From assembly GCA_003255065.1 (NCBI GenBank), contig QAOA01007962.1, forward strand, positions 248,001 through 312,000: 64,000 bases of DNA. The letters run 5' to 3'. Every line of letters begins with the position of its first letter. The first letter of the stretch is position 1. A model generated the notes under the pieces. The model was not told the origin of the DNA and made no database searches. It saw only the letters and a program-made list of their open reading frames with translations. Both the position numbers and the translations under genes were made by a program. This document shows positions 25,224 to 37,814 of this stretch, one piece after another. Source of the DNA: Cercis canadensis. Lineage: Eukaryota; Streptophyta; Magnoliopsida; Fabales; Fabaceae.

Positions 25224-25378
25224 TTATGGAAGCAGCCCAAGCTTCAACAAATTATCAGGCACCTTTCGTGGAGGCTACTTACAAAATGTCAATCATATTG
25301 AACATATTTCTAGTGCTCTTGTTGGTGTGCTTTTGGTCTGGCTTCTTAGCAAAGTTCCTTCTGATCCTGCAGCATGAG
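25224..25378 (+). pseudogene. Captured C-terminal exon of a membrane protein (possibly rhomboid-like)
   Basis: After the acceptor ccttatag the frame reads GYGSSPSFNKLSGTFRGGYL, then QNVNHIEHISSALVG and VLLVWLLSKVPSDPAA before a TGA. The H-I-E-H followed by a hydrophobic helix with small residues resembles the last helix of some organellar rhomboid-type proteins, but the assignment is a guess. There is no upstream exon of the same gene in the element. It is likely the 3'-most captured fragment. Confidence 0.4.
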
Positions 25379-26630
25379 CTTCCACTTCATACGAGAAACC
25401 AGGCTGAACTCAAATAGACGATGCAACTCTGCTCAATCGATATTATAAATCAGAAAGTCATAAGTTTTGTTATTTTCTTTGTTATCTTTGACTGCTAGTG
25501 GGTGTTGTCAAATTTTACATAGTGCTAGTGGCACAAAGGTTGTGAATTTTGGTAACTGAAAATGTACTAATCAAAGCCACTTAAGTAGTTTGGAGTTAAT
25601 CTAATTGATATGATGTTATTTGTTACTGAATTTTCCAAAAATAGTTAATAAGTAGCATTAAAGTAGAAATCTCAAACAAAATATTAAAAATATAATAATC
25701 ATAATAATAAATAAGAAAGTCTAACGTAAAATGTTCAAAAATATAATTATAAAAGATAAAAAAAAAAAAAAAAAACTTAGAAAGTTCCAACGGAAATTTT
25801 ATTCCGTTAGAATTTCAAAAATAAAAAATAAATTTTGAATTCCAAAATTGAATTCCAACGGTAAAATTTTGTTGGAATTCAAGAATTTTCTTGTAGTGAT
25901 TATGGTAGTCATAAACAACTTGAAATCCAAACCAGCCCTTAACTGAAGTTTACATTGTTTTTTCAAGTGAGTACAATTAAACAGTTTGTAACTGAGTGGT
26001 ATTGAAGTCGTTTTCAAAACTTGTCGATTCTATATTCAAATCTAGAGTCTTAGCCTAAAGTACCAAAACAAAATAATAGCTATCAAAAAATCATCTTAGT
26101 GAATCAAGAACAAGCATGATGCCACTTAAATGGAGGCAAACATGTTTCAGTGGTTAACTCTGTCACTCCCTTTGGATTGTCATAAGCAACTGTATATATC
26201 AGTCCACCTGAAAATTGGAATACCAAAGCTAGTATTTTATCTCTCCAACAGAGATCCCAAAATGTTGGCAAATAAATCTAAGTTTAATCTTCACTGTCTG
26301 AAAGTAAGAAATCTTGTATTTGTTCCCTAAAAACAAGAATATTAGCACACAGTAAGTAATAAGCAAGTTTACAGTACTCAAGACAAGAGGATAACCACAA
26401 TAAAGAGAATATAACTCAAGTAATTATGACAAAAAGAAAAACTCAAAGTAATTAATTGAATTCCCACTGCCGAACTGTTTAAAATTTAAGCAAATGTCTT
26501 ACAACACAACCAAAACAAAAACTTCAACAAGAGAACCCCTTGGGAAAAGTCCTAGAGACTGGACTGGATGGCCTCAATTGAAGGATACCATTTCTTTTTA
26601 TTTATTTATTTATTATTTTTTTTGGGTAAC
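25379..26630. other. CACTA right flank and AT-rich spacer; weak minus-strand exon-like pieces
   Basis: 25,379-25,898 is the non-coding right end of the CACTA element, with a poly-A run at 25757. Beyond it, the minus strand has two exon-like stretches: about 26310-26232 after an acceptor ctttcag (TVKIKLRFICQHFGIS...), and about 26210-26105 after tttcag (GLIYTVAYDNPKGVTELTTE...). Both are short, unrecognised and could be chance frames. Confidence 0.25.
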
Positions 26631-28317
26631 TGATAAGCTGCCAAGACTAATCAAATTAATCAATTTATATCTGGTTCACCAAAACGACTTGCAGCGTAAG
26701 ATAACATCGAGTCAAACCATAGGACCACTCTAATTAGGGAATCAAATTATGGAGTTTAACTAACAGGAGGTTTGATTTTGCAGAATTAATCAACAAAAAT
26801 TAATTGAAAGTGGTAAACCAAATTAAAGAAAGCAATCAATCCAAGGAATCAACTAATCATAATTTTAATCCGTTCTTGATTATAATAGGTTCATTCAATC
26901 ACTAACCTAACTCTTGGCCTTAAATCACATCAAGAAGCCTCAAGATGATCTATGGATCATCTACTGGATAAACATCCAAAATTCAATTAATTAGGGTTTA
27001 TTGAATTAAGCATCCAATTAGGTCCAGATTAACCTAAAGTCCAGAATCCAACCAAGCTTAAACAATTCATCAAAAAGCTTTGAAACATTGTTTAATCTTT
27101 ACAATCATATTTTATCATATGAAATTAAGCAATTATCACATGAATAATTAACAAACCGAATTTAAGCAACTCAATCAGAATTTAATCAAAAGGAAGAAAA
27201 AAAACTTGATTAACAATTGAATGCAAGAACAATTAAAGTAGAATCCCAGAATTAATAATCAGAACAGCCAAAACCTAGATTGATTTAGAGAACTAGCCCT
27301 CCATGAACATGAGGAAATGATCCATTACAGAAAAGGCAAAGAAAAACTAAAGAGAGAAAAGAGGCAAAGGAAAACTGCACATAATGGGAATGTATGACCT
27401 ACAAATGCTTATTTTCTTCTTTAAAACTATCTAATTTACCTACACACCAAGATTACCCTAATGTTAGAATTAATCTCCTGGGCCTTAGCTTTAATTGGAC
27501 ACAATTTTTGCCTTAATTGGGCCTAGGATGAGAAAGTTAGGCTCATTTTACTCTTAATAGCTCTTTGGACTCATCATTTGACTTCAAAGGGAAATAACAT
27601 CATTCAAATGCCATCTTCACAATAGTTGAAGCTTTATGTCTCAGCTTTCCAATGACACATGTTTTGGGTCCATACGATACCAACAACCTAAGTTATAACC
27701 CAAACTCTTTATATGGGTCAGGATCCAATGACAACATTTCTGCTCTAACTTCCAAGTTAAATATGATCTGCTAGACTCCCGAATTAGCTTTGGAGCTCTG
27801 AATCAAACTTGTAGATAATTCTCTCAGTTNAGTTGACTTCAAAGGGAAATAACATCATTCAAACGCCATAGTTTGGAGAAATGATCTTCACAATAGTTGA
27901 AGCTTTATGTCTCAGCTTTCCAATGGCACATGTTTTGGGTCCATACGATACCAACAACCTAAGTTATAACCCAAACTCTTTATACGGGTCAGGATCCAAT
28001 GACAATATTTCTGCTCGAACTTCCAAGTTAAATATGATCTGCTAGACTCCCGAATTAGCTTTGGAGCTCTGAATCAAACTTGTAGATAATTCTCTCAGTT
28101 TTCCTACAAGGTAAGATTCAAGATTATCATATGTCTAAAACTCAAATTATACCCGAAATACAGAGACAGTATAAAATTCTCAATAATGTTAAAAAATACA
28201 ATTAAACCCAATTAGAACCCAAAGTGAAATATGACCCAAGCCTAATCAATTCAGCCCAAAAGAGGTTTAATAGACTAAAAATGAGGGTTAATTACTGTAT
28301 AAAAAGTATATTTATCA
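26631..28317 (-). repeat. 3' LTR of the minus-strand Athila element
   Basis: Reversed, it begins TGATAAATATACTTTTTATA and ends ...ggcagcttatca, and aligns along its length with the plus-strand LTR at 40032-41468. A polypurine tract (aagtgtgggagaatt on the minus strand) lies immediately before its start. As assembled it is 1,687 bp because about 255 bp are duplicated around the N at 27830; corrected, it is about 1.43 kb, the same as the other LTR. Confidence 0.85.
27580..28100. repeat. About 255 bp duplication across single N at 27830 (assembly artefact)
   Basis: The block beginning gacttcaaagggaaataaca and ending aattctctcagtt appears at about 27580-27829 and about 27835-28100 with few differences. 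One difference is a short insertion (tagtttggagaaatg) in the second copy. It inflates the LTR length relative to the homologous LTR at 40032. Confidence 0.8.
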
Positions 28318-29865
28318 AATTCTCCCACACTTAACTTTTGCACGTCTCGGACAAACTTAGAACTTTAAAACTAAGAAACAAGGAAAAACAAACAAACAAA
28401 CTCAAAAATTAAAGACTCACTTCTCAATGATATTCAAGAAATGCACAAGTTCACAAGCAAGAAGAGCAATCAAAGATTCAAGAGAGTCAAAACATTCATG
28501 AGATAAAATTTCTTCACATCCCAAAACTAACAAACAAAGTAGTTTCAATTGAAAAACATGGGTCAAGAATGATAGATCATCACAAGATATACTCTCAATC
28601 TCTCAAGTGTTTAGAAAGTAAGTATTTCACTCAATGAAACTCATGAAAAAGTGCACTACTATAAGCTTGCTTATCTTCTACTTCTTCACTACTCAAACAC
28701 ATGTACACACAAATCAAGAAGATTTTATTCAATGTTGTAATATGGCCAAGGTAAGGGAAATGAACAATATGGATATAACAAGCTAAGTACCCTAAGAGAA
28801 TAAAAGAGCATTGGGGAGGAATTCAAATGACAAACATGAATTTTTTTTTTCAATTTCCAAGAATATAAAACATATCATTTTTTCTTTTTACATATTCCTT
28901 TATTTTATTTTTTTTACAACTTTCTCAAATCACAATTGGCTCTTTTTCACAATTATTATTTCTGATTTTTTTAAAAACAATTGGCTTTTTTTTTTTTTTT
29001 TTTACCAAACACTTTGCATATTGCAAATCAAAATTCACAACCTCCACACTTGTACTATTAGGGTTTAGGGTTCTTCAAATGAACCAATGCTCTCCCATTC
29101 CCTAAGGTAAGGTAAAAATATAATTTTTTGCATAGGCAAATAATGAACTAAGACAAATGATAGACAAATAGGCTCAAAGGGGTTAAACAAAGGGAAATTA
29201 TACAATGTTGACTATTTGACAAAGTAGCTAAATTAAGAAAGAATGTCTCAATCATGTTCATGTATGCAAGTGAAATGCAGCCTAATAAAGAATCAAAACA
29301 AGTTCTAGAGTGATCAATATCCATGAGTGAAAATCACATAAGAAAGAAAAGAATGACACAAATACTAAATCCATCCATCAAAAGACTTAAAATCTCACCA
29401 GGCATGCATCTATCAAACTTAATCACCAATTTAATATCCAAAATCAAGCATGTGCAATTTAAGAAGGAAGATAAATTATTCAATCATGTTATGATCCTTG
29501 AATTGCAATTGCTTCAAACTTACAACTTCATAAATCCTAAAACATCAGTAGAAGACAATTAAAAACAAAAAAAAATCAGCAAAACAATTAAACAGAAAAC
29601 AACAACATAAATAGAAAAATAGCAAAACATCAACATAAACAGAAACAGAAAAAAAAACAACATAAACAAAAAAACAGCAAAATAAACAAAAATAAAAAAA
29701 ACAGAAAACAACAACATAAATAAAAAAACCAAATGTAAACTTTCTCCACACTTAAATTTTGCATTGTCCTAAATGTAAAAGCTTTAAAAAAAATATGAAT
29801 ATTTCTCAATTATCATCAATCAAACAAGGACAAGTAAAATAAAATACAAAAAAAAAACATCTTTA
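28318..29865 (-). other. Non-coding 3' region of the minus-strand Athila
   Basis: A-rich sequence with repeated aacaacataaa(c/t) motifs at 29600-29730 and two related blocks, tctcccacacttaacttttgca (28321) and tctccacacttaaattttgca (29743). Nothing here codes for a recognisable protein. Confidence 0.6.
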
Positions 29866-30720
29866 TCAAGTGTCGTAGATGACTTCTTGCAAGTAAACCT
29901 TATCCACTTTGTCCTCTTGAACTCTCTTATAGAATGACTTAAGGCGATGTCCATTGACTTTAAAAACTTTGTTGGTGGCCTCACTTGTAATCTCCACTGC
30001 ACCATAAGGAAAGACCTTAGCAACTACAAACGGACCAAACCACCTAGAATAGAGTTTGATGGGTATGAGCTTGAGATGAGAGTTGTAGAGCAACTCTTTT
30101 TGACAAATGTGAAACTCTTTCTTCCCCACCATCTTATTATGAACAACCTTGGTTTTCTCTTTATAGATCCATGAGTTCTCATATGCCTCAAACCGAATTT
30201 TTTCAAGTTCTTGAAGTTGGAGCTTCCTTTGGGATCCGACTTGAACTAAGTCAAGATTACACTACTTCACTGTCCAATATGTCTTATGCTCTATCTCTAT
30301 TGGAAGGTGACGTGTCTTGCCAAAGACGATCTTATAAGTTGACATACCTATAGGAGTCTTGTAAGCGGTTCGATAAGCTCACAATGCATCATTTAGACAA
30401 ATGCTCTAGTCTTTTCTGTTGGATTGGATGGTTTTTTCTAGAATCTACTTGATTTCCCTATTTGACGCATTGACTAGCCCATTGGTTTGTGGGTGATAGG
30501 GAGTCAACACCTTATGCACCACACTATATTTTCTCAACAGAGCTGTCATATGCTTATTGCAGAAGTAAGAGCCTTGGTCACTGATGATTGCTTTTGTAAT
30601 GTCAAACTTGCAGAAAATGTAAGTCTTGACAAAATCTAAGAAAAACACGAGAATCATCAGTTCTTGTGGCATTAGCCTTTACCCATTTAAAAACATAATT
30701 CACAGCTAATAGAATGTACA
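29866..30720 (-). pseudogene. Athila integrase remnant (core plus C-terminal domain)
   Basis: 30132-29866 encodes the C-terminal chromatin/DNA-binding part (LLYNSHLKLIP, RWFGPFVVAKVFPYGAVEI, NGHRLK). 30672-30445 encodes part of the catalytic core (AIISDQGSYFCN, LTPYHPQTNGL). The Asp in SDQG remains, but the position of the conserved Glu after QTNG reads Asn (30469-30471), so the DDE triad is incomplete. The segments are in different frames and the link between them is broken. Confidence 0.82.
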
Positions 30721-31199
30721 CAAAACTAAAAGAACTAAGAAAATGACCAATGAAATTAATACCTCAAACATTAAATGTTTCACAAAATAGTAAAGGTTGT
30801 TACCTGTCTGTTGGCATTGTGCACAAAGCTTACAAAAATTATATGCATTATGAAACAAGGTAGACCAATATAATTCAGAGTCTAAAATTTTTCTAACTGT
30901 ACGTTAGGGTCCAAAATAACTATCACATGTAAAAGTATGACAAAATTGTAAAATAGACTCAAACTCATATCCAGGCACACATCTCCTAATGACTTGGTCA
31001 CTACATAATCTCCATAAATAGGGATCATTCCACACATAATGTTTAGCTTCACTTTTATACTTATCTACTTGATGTTTCTTAAAATAAACAGGTAACTAAA
31101 AAATAACTAAATAATTTATCAAATCATCATATCAATGATCTTTACTTTGCAGTTGATAAAGCTACTTATCCGAGAATGTCTCTTTGATAGGAAGGTGAT

Positions 31200-32450
31200 C
31201 CATAATCAGTGGAATCTGGCTTAAATGATCCGCAACCAAGTTTTCTGCTTCACTCTTATCTTTGATCTCAATGTCGAGTTCTTACAAGAGTAGAATCCAC
31301 CTAATAAGCCTAGGCTTCACATCTAGCTTCTTGAGCAAGTACTTCAAAGCTGCATGATCAGAGAAAACAATTATTTTAGAATCATGCAAATAAGCACGAA
31401 ACTTATCTAAAGCAAAAACAATAACCATAAGCTCTTTTTCAGTGATGGTGTAATTCGCTTGGGTAACATCTAGAGTGCGAGAGACATAGGAGATCACGTG
31501 GGACAGCTTGTCCACTCACTTTGCAATGACAGCACCTACTGTAAAATTGGAAGCATCATACATCAGCTCAAAGGGAAACTCCCAACTTGGTGACTGGATG
31601 ATGGGAAGGGAGGTAAAACTCTGCTTCAGTTGATCAAAGACTGTTCTGTACTGTCTATCAAATTTGAACTTCACTTCTTTTTAAAAAATTCTGGACAATG
31701 GAAGAACAATCTTGTTGAAATCCTTGATGAATCGCCTGTAGAACCCTGTATGACCAAGAAAAGAGTGCACTTCCCGCACACATGTGGGGTAGGGTAAAGA
31801 GACAATAACATCAATTTTAGGCTTATCTACTTCAATTCATTTGTTAGAAATTACATGCCCTAAAACTATGTCTTGTTCTACCATGAAATGACATTTCTCA
31901 AAATTAAGAATAAGGTTAGTCTCAATACATCTATCAAATACTCTAACAAGGTTGTCTAAACATGTATCAAAAGGGGAACCATAAATAGTAAAGTTATCCA
32001 TAAATACTTTTATGCAATGTTCCAAAAAATTAGCAAAAATAATTACCATACACTGCTGGAATGTACTTGGGTATTACAAAGGCCGAAGGGCTTCTTCATA
32101 TATGCAAATGTGTCGAATGGATAGGTAAAAGTAATTTTTTCCTAATCCTCCAGAGCTATATAAATCTGGAAGTAGCCTGAGAAGCCATCTAGAAAGTAGT
32201 AATGAGACTTTCTTGTCAATCTTTCTAACATTTGACCGATGAAGGGCAGAGGAAAGTGATCGTTCTTGGTTGTTTGGTTGAGTCTTTTGTAATTAATGTA
32301 GACTCACCAACTGTTTTGCACTCTAGTGGGAATCAACTCATTTTGTTCATTGGCTACTACTGTCATGTCATTCTTTTTGGGAACCACTTGCACTGGACTC
32401 ACGCACGTGCTGTTTGAAATAGGGTAAATAATGTCAGAATTAACGAGTTA
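31200..32450 (-). pseudogene. Athila reverse transcriptase and RNase H remnant
   Basis: RNase H remains at 31515-31282 ([33 protein letters not shown]). Reverse transcriptase remains at 32049-31837, with the palm motif VFMDNFTIYG: the second Asp of the active-site pair is Asn (codon 31993-31995). Just upstream (about 32060-32080) the PFGLCN segment runs into a frameshift. RT fragments toward 32450 are broken by stops. It cannot encode an active enzyme. Confidence 0.85.
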
Positions 32451-32934
32451 AGTCACATTTGGGGCTGCCTCACTAGTTTTGCTTCTTCCTCCAATAGAAT
32501 TTGATGCATGCAGGTGGAGAGGTTAATACCAGGTATGTCTTCAAGGGTCCAACTGATTGCTTTCTTACGCTGTTTCAAAATCTACAACAACTTCTCTTCT
32601 TGCTCAGGTTGCAGATTTTTGGCTATGATCACTGGCAGCTTCTCTTCTTCTGTTAGAAAGGTATACTTGAGGTTATCCGGTAATAGTTTTAGCTATAGTG
32701 TAGGTGACTGCTGCACAAAATGAACTAATTTAGTTGGAGAAATCAAATTTGATGTTTGAATCTCAGCAACACTTGCAATCTCTGCACTATACTACAAAAC
32801 AATCTCATTATATCCCAACAAATTAGAAAATGAATATGTAGTATTTCCCATGTATTCAATAATTTCAGAATAGGCAACACAAATTTGATTGCAATTATCA
32901 CATCCAGAACACTCTAAAATATCTAGAAGTCTTA

Positions 32935-33640
32935 CTATATCAAGACGAATTCGACTAGCAAATCAGAATGTATATCATCAACTAGCAAATCTATTACATT
33001 TATTTGGAAAACTGAATGCTTTTCCAGATAATGTTTCATGGTATCAAATATGTTGAAACGAATCACAGCATTACCAAACTCCATGGAAATGGTATTAGCA
33101 TGCACATCAAATATGATCTTAGCAGTTTTTAAGAAGGATCTACCTAAAATCAATAGGACATGTCCAGATGTAAACTCATATTTCATATTTAACACATAAA
33201 AGTCTGCTAAAAAGATTAAATCGTTTATCCTAATTAAGACATTCTCGAAAAGTCCTGCAGGATATGCTGTATTTCTATTGGCAAGCTGAATGACCACTTT
33301 AGTAGGCTTCAATTATATAATCTACAAGAATGAATAAATGGACTTGAGCATCACATTGATTGAAGCACCCAGATCTAGCATGACATTTGTGAACTGCCTA
33401 TCTCCAATGGTACATGGAATTGTGAATGTCTCAGGATCCGTGCACTTAGATGACAGGTTAGGTTGAATCATGACTGACACGTCTCTTCTCATTTTCACTT
33501 TCTCATTACCCTTCAGTCTCTTCTTGTGAGTACACAAATCTTTCAAGAACTTGTCATATTTGAGGATCTGCTTGATTGCTTCCAAGAGGGGTATATTGAT
33601 TTCCACCTTCCTGCAAGTGTCCATGATCTCTTTGTCCAAC
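32935..33640 (-). pseudogene. Athila aspartic protease region remnant
   Basis: 33639-33322 includes the retroviral-type protease motif MLDLGASINVM with its catalytic Asp intact, and 33312-32935 continues (VIQLANRNTAYPAGLFENVL, LGRSFLKTA, SMEFGNAVIRFN). A stop separates the two frames. Confidence 0.82.
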
Positions 33641-34399
33641 TCATGCTCAGCAATATTCTTAGATTGTGTAACTCGATTGAGAAAGGGAAAAAGAATGTTG
33701 GGGGTAGAGTTCTCTGCCTAATTTTGAAGGGAGGAATGTTGTGGTCTTAAGACAGATTTCTGGGCTGTAGGGTCTAAATCTTTTTCTTAAACTGTGGAGA
33801 ACTGGCTGGGTTCTGGAATACTCACTTTCTTGCCACTGCGCAGGGTAATTACACTCACATTCCCTCTCGGATTGGTGACTATTTGGGAGGAAAAATTGCC
33901 AGAACTTTGAGACTTCAACTCACTGATGGTAGTTGCAAGTTAGTCTATCTGCGCATCTAAGCTTTGAATGCTAGTCTCAGTCATTTGTTGGAACTGTATG
34001 TTATTAGTGGTCATCTACTTCACCAAATCCTTAAATGAAGGCTCAAGTTTTGCACCTGATAGACTTGGTTGGAATGACTGTCTGTTTGGTTAAAACTGTT
34101 GGCTGCTCAGGCATGCATTGTATCTAGGCTGATGCGGCTGGTAAGTCTGGCCAAAATTACCACCATACCTCATATTAAGGTGATTCTTCTAACCAAGATT
34201 GTATGTAGGATAATGAGAGTCATATATGGGTTGCTGTTGGTAAGGTTTATCAAGAAAGACGTCATTCACTACTTCATTGTTATCTTGGAGAGTAGGGCAC
34301 TGATCCATTGAATGACTGGCTAAGGAACAAATGTCACATAATTAGGCAAGAGCTCGAACTTGTGCCATGGCCAACTGTCTAACCAAGGAGGTCAGTTCT

Positions 34400-35053
34400 T
34401 CCATTTTCTGTTAGTTTACCATCTGCACCTCATTCACTCCCCTAGTTGGGGTAACCATTCGTGTGCCAAATTGTTGTGCATTGGCTGCCATGTTGGCTAT
34501 TAATTCCCTTGAAGCTAGAGGAGTCTTATCTACCAAGGCACGTCCAGAAGCAGCATCCACCATGATCACTGATTTGGTGATGAAGGCAGCTTCCATAGAG
34601 TTTTTCGAATCTCTCTCAGTACTCATGTAGTGTCTCTCCATTGTTTTGTCTTATGTCACATATGCCTTTTCTTATAGCAGCAGCTCTCGAAGTAGGAAAA
34701 AAAATTTCAAGTAAGAACCTCTTTATTTCATTCCAGTAGGTGATTACGGCTGACTGCAAGTAGTAAAGTCAGTCATTTGCTGCTCTATCTAATAAGAAAG
34801 GAACCCTCAGCTTGATATGCTCCTCTAGGATTCTTTGCGGTTTCATGCTAGAACATACTATATGAAACTCTTTTAAGTGCTTGTGAGGATCCTCATCTGC
34901 AAGTCCATGAAATTTAGGAAGCAAGTATATTAATCCAGATTTTAACTCAAAGTTAGCAGTAAAATTAGGATATTGAATACATAAATGCTGGTAATTATCA
35001 TTAAAGACAATCAATTCCTTAAGAGTTCTAGCACACATGTTATTGTCAGCCAT
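34400..35053 (-). pseudogene. Athila gag remnant
   Basis: 35053-34769 encodes NFELKSGLIYLLPKFHGL and DPHKHLKEFHIVCSSMKP, characteristic Athila gag. After a frameshift and stops it resumes at 34641-34411 (FITKSVIMVDAASGRALVDK). The 33.65-34.40 kb stretch between gag and protease is Gln/Asn-rich when translated and full of stops. Confidence 0.82.
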
Positions 35054-35385
35054 ATTAACAATAGGACTATCAACTAATGAAAGCTATGATAAAATGTAAT
35101 TCACAGCAAGAGGACCTAGTCATGCACAATTGATAAAAAGTGACAGAATGTCAAAATACACAAAAACACACAAAGGCACATAAAAAGTAACAGAAATGGA
35201 CTAAAACAGAAACACATAAAATTCACTAAACAGAGACAAAAACACAACAAAGTAAGGCTAGTTGAGGTATATAAATATTTTAAAAAAATGTGATAACACC
35301 ACAGAATGAAAGCTATGATAAAATGGAACTCAAAAATCAAATAAAAAATCTTCAAAAAATGAAAAAGTGGTCTAAACAGTAGAAG

Positions 35386-35484
35386 TTGGCCAAAAGACTT
35401 TTATGTGTTAAATATGAAAGATGAGTTTACATCTGGATATGCCTCCATTGATTTTAAGTAGACGTGTTAAATATTTGATGTGCA
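35386..35484 (+). mobile_element. Plus-strand Athila fragment, left piece
   Basis: The stretch acttttatgtgttaaatatg to atttgatgtgcat aligns, in opposite orientation, with the protease region of the minus-strand copy (near 33090-33200). The homology resumes at 39642 with ctaatacc, so one Athila copy was split by the LTR between. Where it meets the minus-strand leader at about 35385, two oppositely oriented Athila pieces are joined. Confidence 0.7.
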
Positions 35485-36525
35485 TGTTGGTGTAGACACC
35501 GTATTTTGTCCGGGTCATTTCATGGTCTTAAAATATTTTTAAAGATTAAAAGAAAGAAAAAAGATGAAGATAATTTTTTAATTTCTAATATACTATTTTA
35601 TTATTATTATTATTATTTTGTTTAGCCTTTTATGATTAAGAAACCCTAAGCCTAATTATTTGTCAACTTAGCCTATTTTTTATTTGGCCCTTTATTTTTT
35701 TAGTTTTTGTAAATAATAGATAAAAATAGAAAAAAAAAATAATTTTTGTTAATTAATTGTTGCATCATTGTACCTAAAGGAGCCAATAAGAGAGCAAGAA
35801 ATAGATTTCCTTCTCTCCCCATTGGTCTAATCTTTAAATTATTTTTATTGTAAGTAAATGACTAAACAACTAAATAAAGAAAAACAAATAAAAATGATAA
35901 GTATGAGAGAGGCAATAGTTAACTAAAGGGCAAAGTAGGAAACAAGGAGAGAGAAAAATATTCAAAGAAATGAGGACCACCCATTTAGCACAAAGGAATA
36001 CGCACAAGGAAGAGAAAAGGGAGAAAGAAGAGCATTCAACAGAGCAAAAAGTAATGGGTGAAAGAAACAGTTTCCTTTGAGGGAGAGCATTCAGCAGAGC
36101 AAGGAGAAGGAAGCATAACCGATTCCACTTAGCAAAGAGGCAGAAAGACATTGGGAGCAGAAAAATGTGAGAGAAGAAGAAGAATAGGGAGGAAGCAGAT
36201 TTTGGTTCTTGAGCAGAGAAGGAAGGCTTTTCTAGTGACAACGGACCAACGAGATTCTATTCACACTACACTTAATAGCAAATCCTTTCAGGTATGGTGT
36301 GTTTTCCCTAATCTTAAATCAAGTTCTTAGAAATTTACATAATAATTATATTTAAGTTTGATATATGTTGGTTTTCGGTGATCGATTTCTGATTTTTGTT
36401 TCTCACTCATTATTCTTGTATTTTTTTATCCTTTAATTTGACTTTCCTTTTTAATCCTATCATTATTTCCATTTGCATTTTTCTATTAACTGATTTGGTC
36501 TTTAGATTTTCATTTTACCATAAAT

Positions 36526-36606
36526 TTTACTCAAGTTGATTGAGTTTGTATGTCTATGTTAGCATATTTACTCAAGTTGATGAGTTTGTATGTCTATGTT
36601 AGCATA
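36526..36606 (+). repeat. About 40 bp tandem duplication in the solo LTR
   Basis: The block ttactcaagttgat(t)gagtt plus tgtatgtctatgttagcata occurs twice in a row, the copies differing mainly by one base of length. Confidence 0.85.
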
Positions 36607-37814
36607 ATTAAGGGTTTAATCTTAGTGTGAGATGACTATGAATTTTTTTTTTTTGGTTTAAGAATGGGTAGAATGACAAGTAGCATGGTATAGATGCTCT
36701 ATGCTGGAGATTTCTCATTGGTGGGGCTGTTGAGTGGTTATTTGCTTTTTTTTTTTTTTTTATTTCTACTGTGGGATTTTTGAAATTGGTATATCTGGTA
36801 TTCTGTCCCTTGATAAGGTTCTATATGGAGTTGGTATATCATGCAGACTGGTTGCTTTTTACTACTGTGGTTTTGTTTTATCTTTACTTTGCTGATTTGG
36901 TTATTTTCTCTGCATTTCTAGTGCATATACCTTCAGCAATTTTGGTGCATCTATTTACTGCTTGCTAGTGTAATTTAATTCTACTATTTTGAGTGTTTGG
37001 TTTTGCTGCTGTTTTGGTTTTTTTTTTTCCCCTGTTGTTATGTGTTTTTTTGGGCATTTTTTCTTATGTTGTTTTGGACTCATTTTACGTAGCTGTGTGG
37101 CTCATTTTTCTTGGCTAGTTGGTCATTTTTTTTGTTGCTATTTCAGCTCATTTTTATGACTGTTTTATAGCTAGATTATTGGTTATTTTAGTAAGATATT
37201 AAGTGTTGTTTGAAGATGTTTTTCTTTCATTATTTTACCAGGATTAAAGAGGTTTGTTTTTGGTCTAGTCTGAATACAAAATGGTAGCTGTATGCGGGTT
37301 AATTGAGCATGATTTGGTTGATAGTTCTTCACTACTCTAATATTTTTTTATTGGCACTCATCCTTATACCCTTTTGGCACAAAATGAAGTTATATTAAAG
37401 AGGTAATTTGCTCTCTGTTTTGGTATCTAGGGGTGGCTATTTTAGAGGTAATTTGCTCTCTGTCTTGGGTTTGCTGCAAAGTGGATGATTCATTGTTTTA
37501 GCATTCTTTTGTTGGTGGTTTTGACCAAAAGTGTAGAGTAATTTTTGAATGAAAAAGAGGTAGGATTGATGTCTGTTTGGGTTGAGTTGGTTGTTGTCTT
37601 GATTTTGTTTCCATGTCCTTCTTGGTGGCAATTTATCAAATTTATGAAGTTTGAGTTTTTGTGATATTACGTATGTATGAATCACAATGTTTATAGGTAT
37701 TGTGAAATGGTATTTACCTTTCATGGTATAATTTTCAAAGTGGATGTTATCATTTTTATAGATCATTTGGACAATTGTGCAATAAAATCACTTGAATATC
37801 TTCATTTTTGGGTC

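Larger units (their letters stand above)
21853..25898. mobile_element. CACTA (En/Spm) element carrying host gene fragments (Pack-CACTA)
   Basis: The right terminus, read inward, is CACTACAAGAAAATTC, the classical CACTA end. The left terminus is CATTACAAAAAAAAT, differing by C-to-T and G-to-A transitions. Both ends are flanked by the 3 bp direct repeat ATT (21850-21852 and 25899-25901), the size this superfamily produces. Subterminal AT-rich zones carry repeated motifs related to ccaacggaaattttattccg on the right and ttcaacgataattttaat on the left. The 4,046 bp element has no transposase frame. Its interior is instead richer in GC and holds exon pieces from several unrelated genes in the same orientation, with introns retained (see separate entries). 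Retained introns argue for DNA-level capture, not retroposition. Confidence 0.87.
26631..35385 (-). mobile_element. Degenerate Athila-lineage Ty3/gypsy retrotransposon, 5'-truncated
   Basis: Reading from right to left: leader sequence (35385-35054), gag, protease, reverse transcriptase, RNase H, integrase, a long non-coding 3' region (29865-28318) and the 3' LTR. The leader aligns with that of the plus-strand copy (about 41890-42150). The element stops abruptly at about 35385 without its 5' LTR or primer site. Frameshifts and stops break every domain. No envelope-like frame is apparent between integrase and the LTR, where some Athila elements have one; that stretch is A-rich and ends with the aagtgtggaga-type motif common upstream of Athila 3' LTRs. 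Confidence 0.88.

Noticed and set aside
29055-29075. Telomere-like ttagggtttagggtt
   Set aside because: Only about two copies of the plant telomere heptamer inside Athila 3' sequence; too short for an interstitial telomere tract.
36771-36968. Hydrophobic 65-codon frame resembling a small membrane protein
   Set aside because: Lies inside the Ogre/Tat LTR in T-rich DNA; no leader or family resemblance.
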